Shown: in pieces, positions 63,094 through 64,000 of the stretch | Position numbering within the stretch: position 1 is the stretch's first letter | Layout: each line of letters opens with the position of its first letter | Assembly: GCF_021395205.1 (NCBI RefSeq) | Contig: NZ_JAJVCS010000001.1 | Span: 310,001 to 374,000 of the forward strand | Direction: 5' to 3' | DNA: 64,000 bases | Source: Polynucleobacter sp. IMCC 30228 | Lineage (GTDB): Bacteria; Pseudomonadota; Gammaproteobacteria; Burkholderiales; Burkholderiaceae | The notes under the pieces: model-generated | Told to the model about the DNA's origin: nothing | Databases searched by the model: none | What the model saw: only the letters and a program-made list of their open reading frames with translations | Made by a program: the position numbers and the translations under genes

Positions 63094-63402
63094 ATGTCAC
63101 ATGTTGGTCACATTTCACTAAAATCAAAGCCAGGTTCATTTACAAAAGTCTGCGAACGCTATCATCAATTTGCAGAACAAGTAATGGCGCATCATCCCGA
63201 TTTGCATGACGTCATTATTATGGGCAATCAAGCACAAAATAATATTGAAGGTTTTGGTATTTGGGAAAATGCCGCTGATGCAGCTTCACTAGAAGATACC
63301 GCTGACTTTGCGGCCTTCTTAAATGATGTTCAAGCTGACTTAGCAGAGCCCGTTCAAAGAAATGATTTATTGGTTTTTTATCGGATGAAGCCAAAAGCGT
63401 AA
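63094..63402 (+). CDS. Small uncharacterised protein (monooxygenase-fold-like)
   Basis: A 102-residue soluble protein. The pattern GHISLKSKPGSFTKVCERYHQFAEQVM...IIMGNQAQNNIEGFGIWENAADA...DLLVFYRM resembles the small alpha-beta barrel fold of antibiotic-monooxygenase-like proteins. Function is unknown. AAGAAAG lies upstream of ATG 63094. It lies 47 bp before the peroxiredoxin. Confidence 0.6.
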   Translation: MSHVGHISLKSKPGSFTKVCERYHQFAEQVMAHHPDLHDVIIMGNQAQNNIEGFGIWENAADAASLEDTADFAAFLNDVQADLAEPVQRNDLLVFYRMKPKA

Positions 63403-63449
63403 TTTGAGGGAATATTTCAATATCGAACTATAGTCAACTTCCCCCCGAT

Positions 63450-63980
63450 TTGCCGATACCTCAAGATGATGGCGCTAGCCGTCATTTAACAGGAATGCGG
63501 CTGCCAGCCGTCACATTAAGTGCAACGAATGGTGAGTCGATTACGCTAGACGATAGCGAAGGCAGGTTAGTTATTTATTGCTACCCAATGACAGGGCAAC
63601 CCAATGTTGCCCTGCCAGATGGCTGGGATCAAATTCCAGGAGCAAGGGGTTGTACCCCGCAAAGTTGTTCATATAGAGATCATTACCAGGAACTTAAAGC
63701 GCTTGGCGCAAAAGTAATTGGGCTTAGCGTGCAAACCCCAGAATATCAAAAAGAAATGGCTGAAAGGCTGCATCTTCCTTTTCCGATTGTGAGTGATGAG
63801 AACTATCAATTTCAAAAAGCATTAAACATGCCGACCTTTGTAGCCGCAGGAATGACCCTTTTAAAGCGTGTAACTTTGATTGCTAATCATGGCGTAATAG
63901 AAGCGGTCCACTATCCCATATTTCCAAGTGATAGCGATGCAGCTTGGGTAATTAGCTATTTAAGGCGGCAACTTGCATAA
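63450..63980 (+). CDS. Peroxiredoxin (AhpC/TSA family)
   Basis: A 176-residue thioredoxin-fold peroxidase from the TTG at 63450. YCYPMTG and the region GARGCTPQSCSYRDHYQELK carry two cysteines four residues apart, as in Prx/BCP-type enzymes. The frame stays open upstream to 63408 and encodes a plausible SNYSQLPPDLPIPQDDG start, but without ATG, GTG or TTG. GAGGG (63406-63410) sits 9 bases before an ATA codon at 63420. Confidence 0.85.
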   Translation: MPIPQDDGASRHLTGMRLPAVTLSATNGESITLDDSEGRLVIYCYPMTGQPNVALPDGWDQIPGARGCTPQSCSYRDHYQELKALGAKVIGLSVQTPEYQKEMAERLHLPFPIVSDENYQFQKALNMPTFVAAGMTLLKRVTLIANHGVIEAVHYPIFPSDSDAAWVISYLRRQLA

Positions 63981-64000
63981 TGCAAATTCATGAGCTGACC

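Overview
The window is a bacterial chromosomal segment of a freshwater-type betaproteobacterium. Gene content, protein sequences and order fit Burkholderiaceae close to Polynucleobacter: a rsmI/yraN/gmhA/dolP-like cluster, a par-atp block, a DUF3717 protein and a SET-domain protein beside gyrB, rsmB-DUF4390-ntrY-ntrX, and moderate-to-low GC. This assignment is inference from memory of these families, with no database search.

Layout. 1-4609: a ribosomal RNA operon on the minus strand (16S, tRNA-Ile, tRNA-Ala, 5' part of 23S) with its promoter. 4610-9800: housekeeping genes (GNAT, BON lipoprotein, GmhA/DiaA-type SIS protein, YraN, RsmI), a haem-less cytochrome stub, tRNA-Arg(CCG), and a fatty acid desaturase with a perfect FNR-type box. 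9850-25807: minus-strand block priA, hemE, complete F1Fo ATP synthase operon (atpIBEFHAGDC), parB, parA, rsmG, mnmG and a TSUP transporter, with two perfect parS sites. 25866-30417: a branched-chain amino acid-type ABC transporter. 30518-36571: DUF3717, SET protein, gyrB, dnaN, dnaA. The dnaN-dnaA gap holds two opposed arrays of DnaA boxes spaced 11 bp and is the best oriC candidate. 36805-40609: rpmH, rnpA, yidD, yidC, mnmE. 40707-53937: pckG, MnmC-type oxidoreductase, topB, dprA, def, fmt, rsmB, DUF4390, ntrY and an NtrX-like regulator that lacks the AAA+ domain.

The accessory region begins at tRNA-Phe(GAA), 53956-54031. Downstream, to about 62340, small gene cassettes lie in tandem. Each junction carries a same-orientation repeat derived from the 3' half of tRNA-Phe (anticodon-arm remnant, T arm, acceptor end, CCA). 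In the five clear copies the repeat continues into an intrinsic-terminator-like hairpin. These copies lie at 54904, 55711, 56391, 57069 and 59889; decayed copies lie near 61616 and 62297. Cassettes carry (1) an RHH/ParE toxin-antitoxin pair plus an orphan BrnA-type antitoxin, (2) a HigBA-type pair, (3) YefM-YoeB, (4) a MAPEG-family membrane protein, (5) a DUF3147 protein, a Crp/Fnr regulator, an HMA metal-binding protein, a Met-rich exported protein and a membrane protein fused to a cytochrome c'-like domain, (6) a Tat-type exported nucleoside deaminase and small membrane proteins (DUF2165, HXXEE). No integrase, transposase or integron attC feature is visible. I regard this tRNA-tail cassette array as the most interesting system in the window.

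Beyond it come a TlpA-like thioredoxin, a small uncharacterised protein and a peroxiredoxin.
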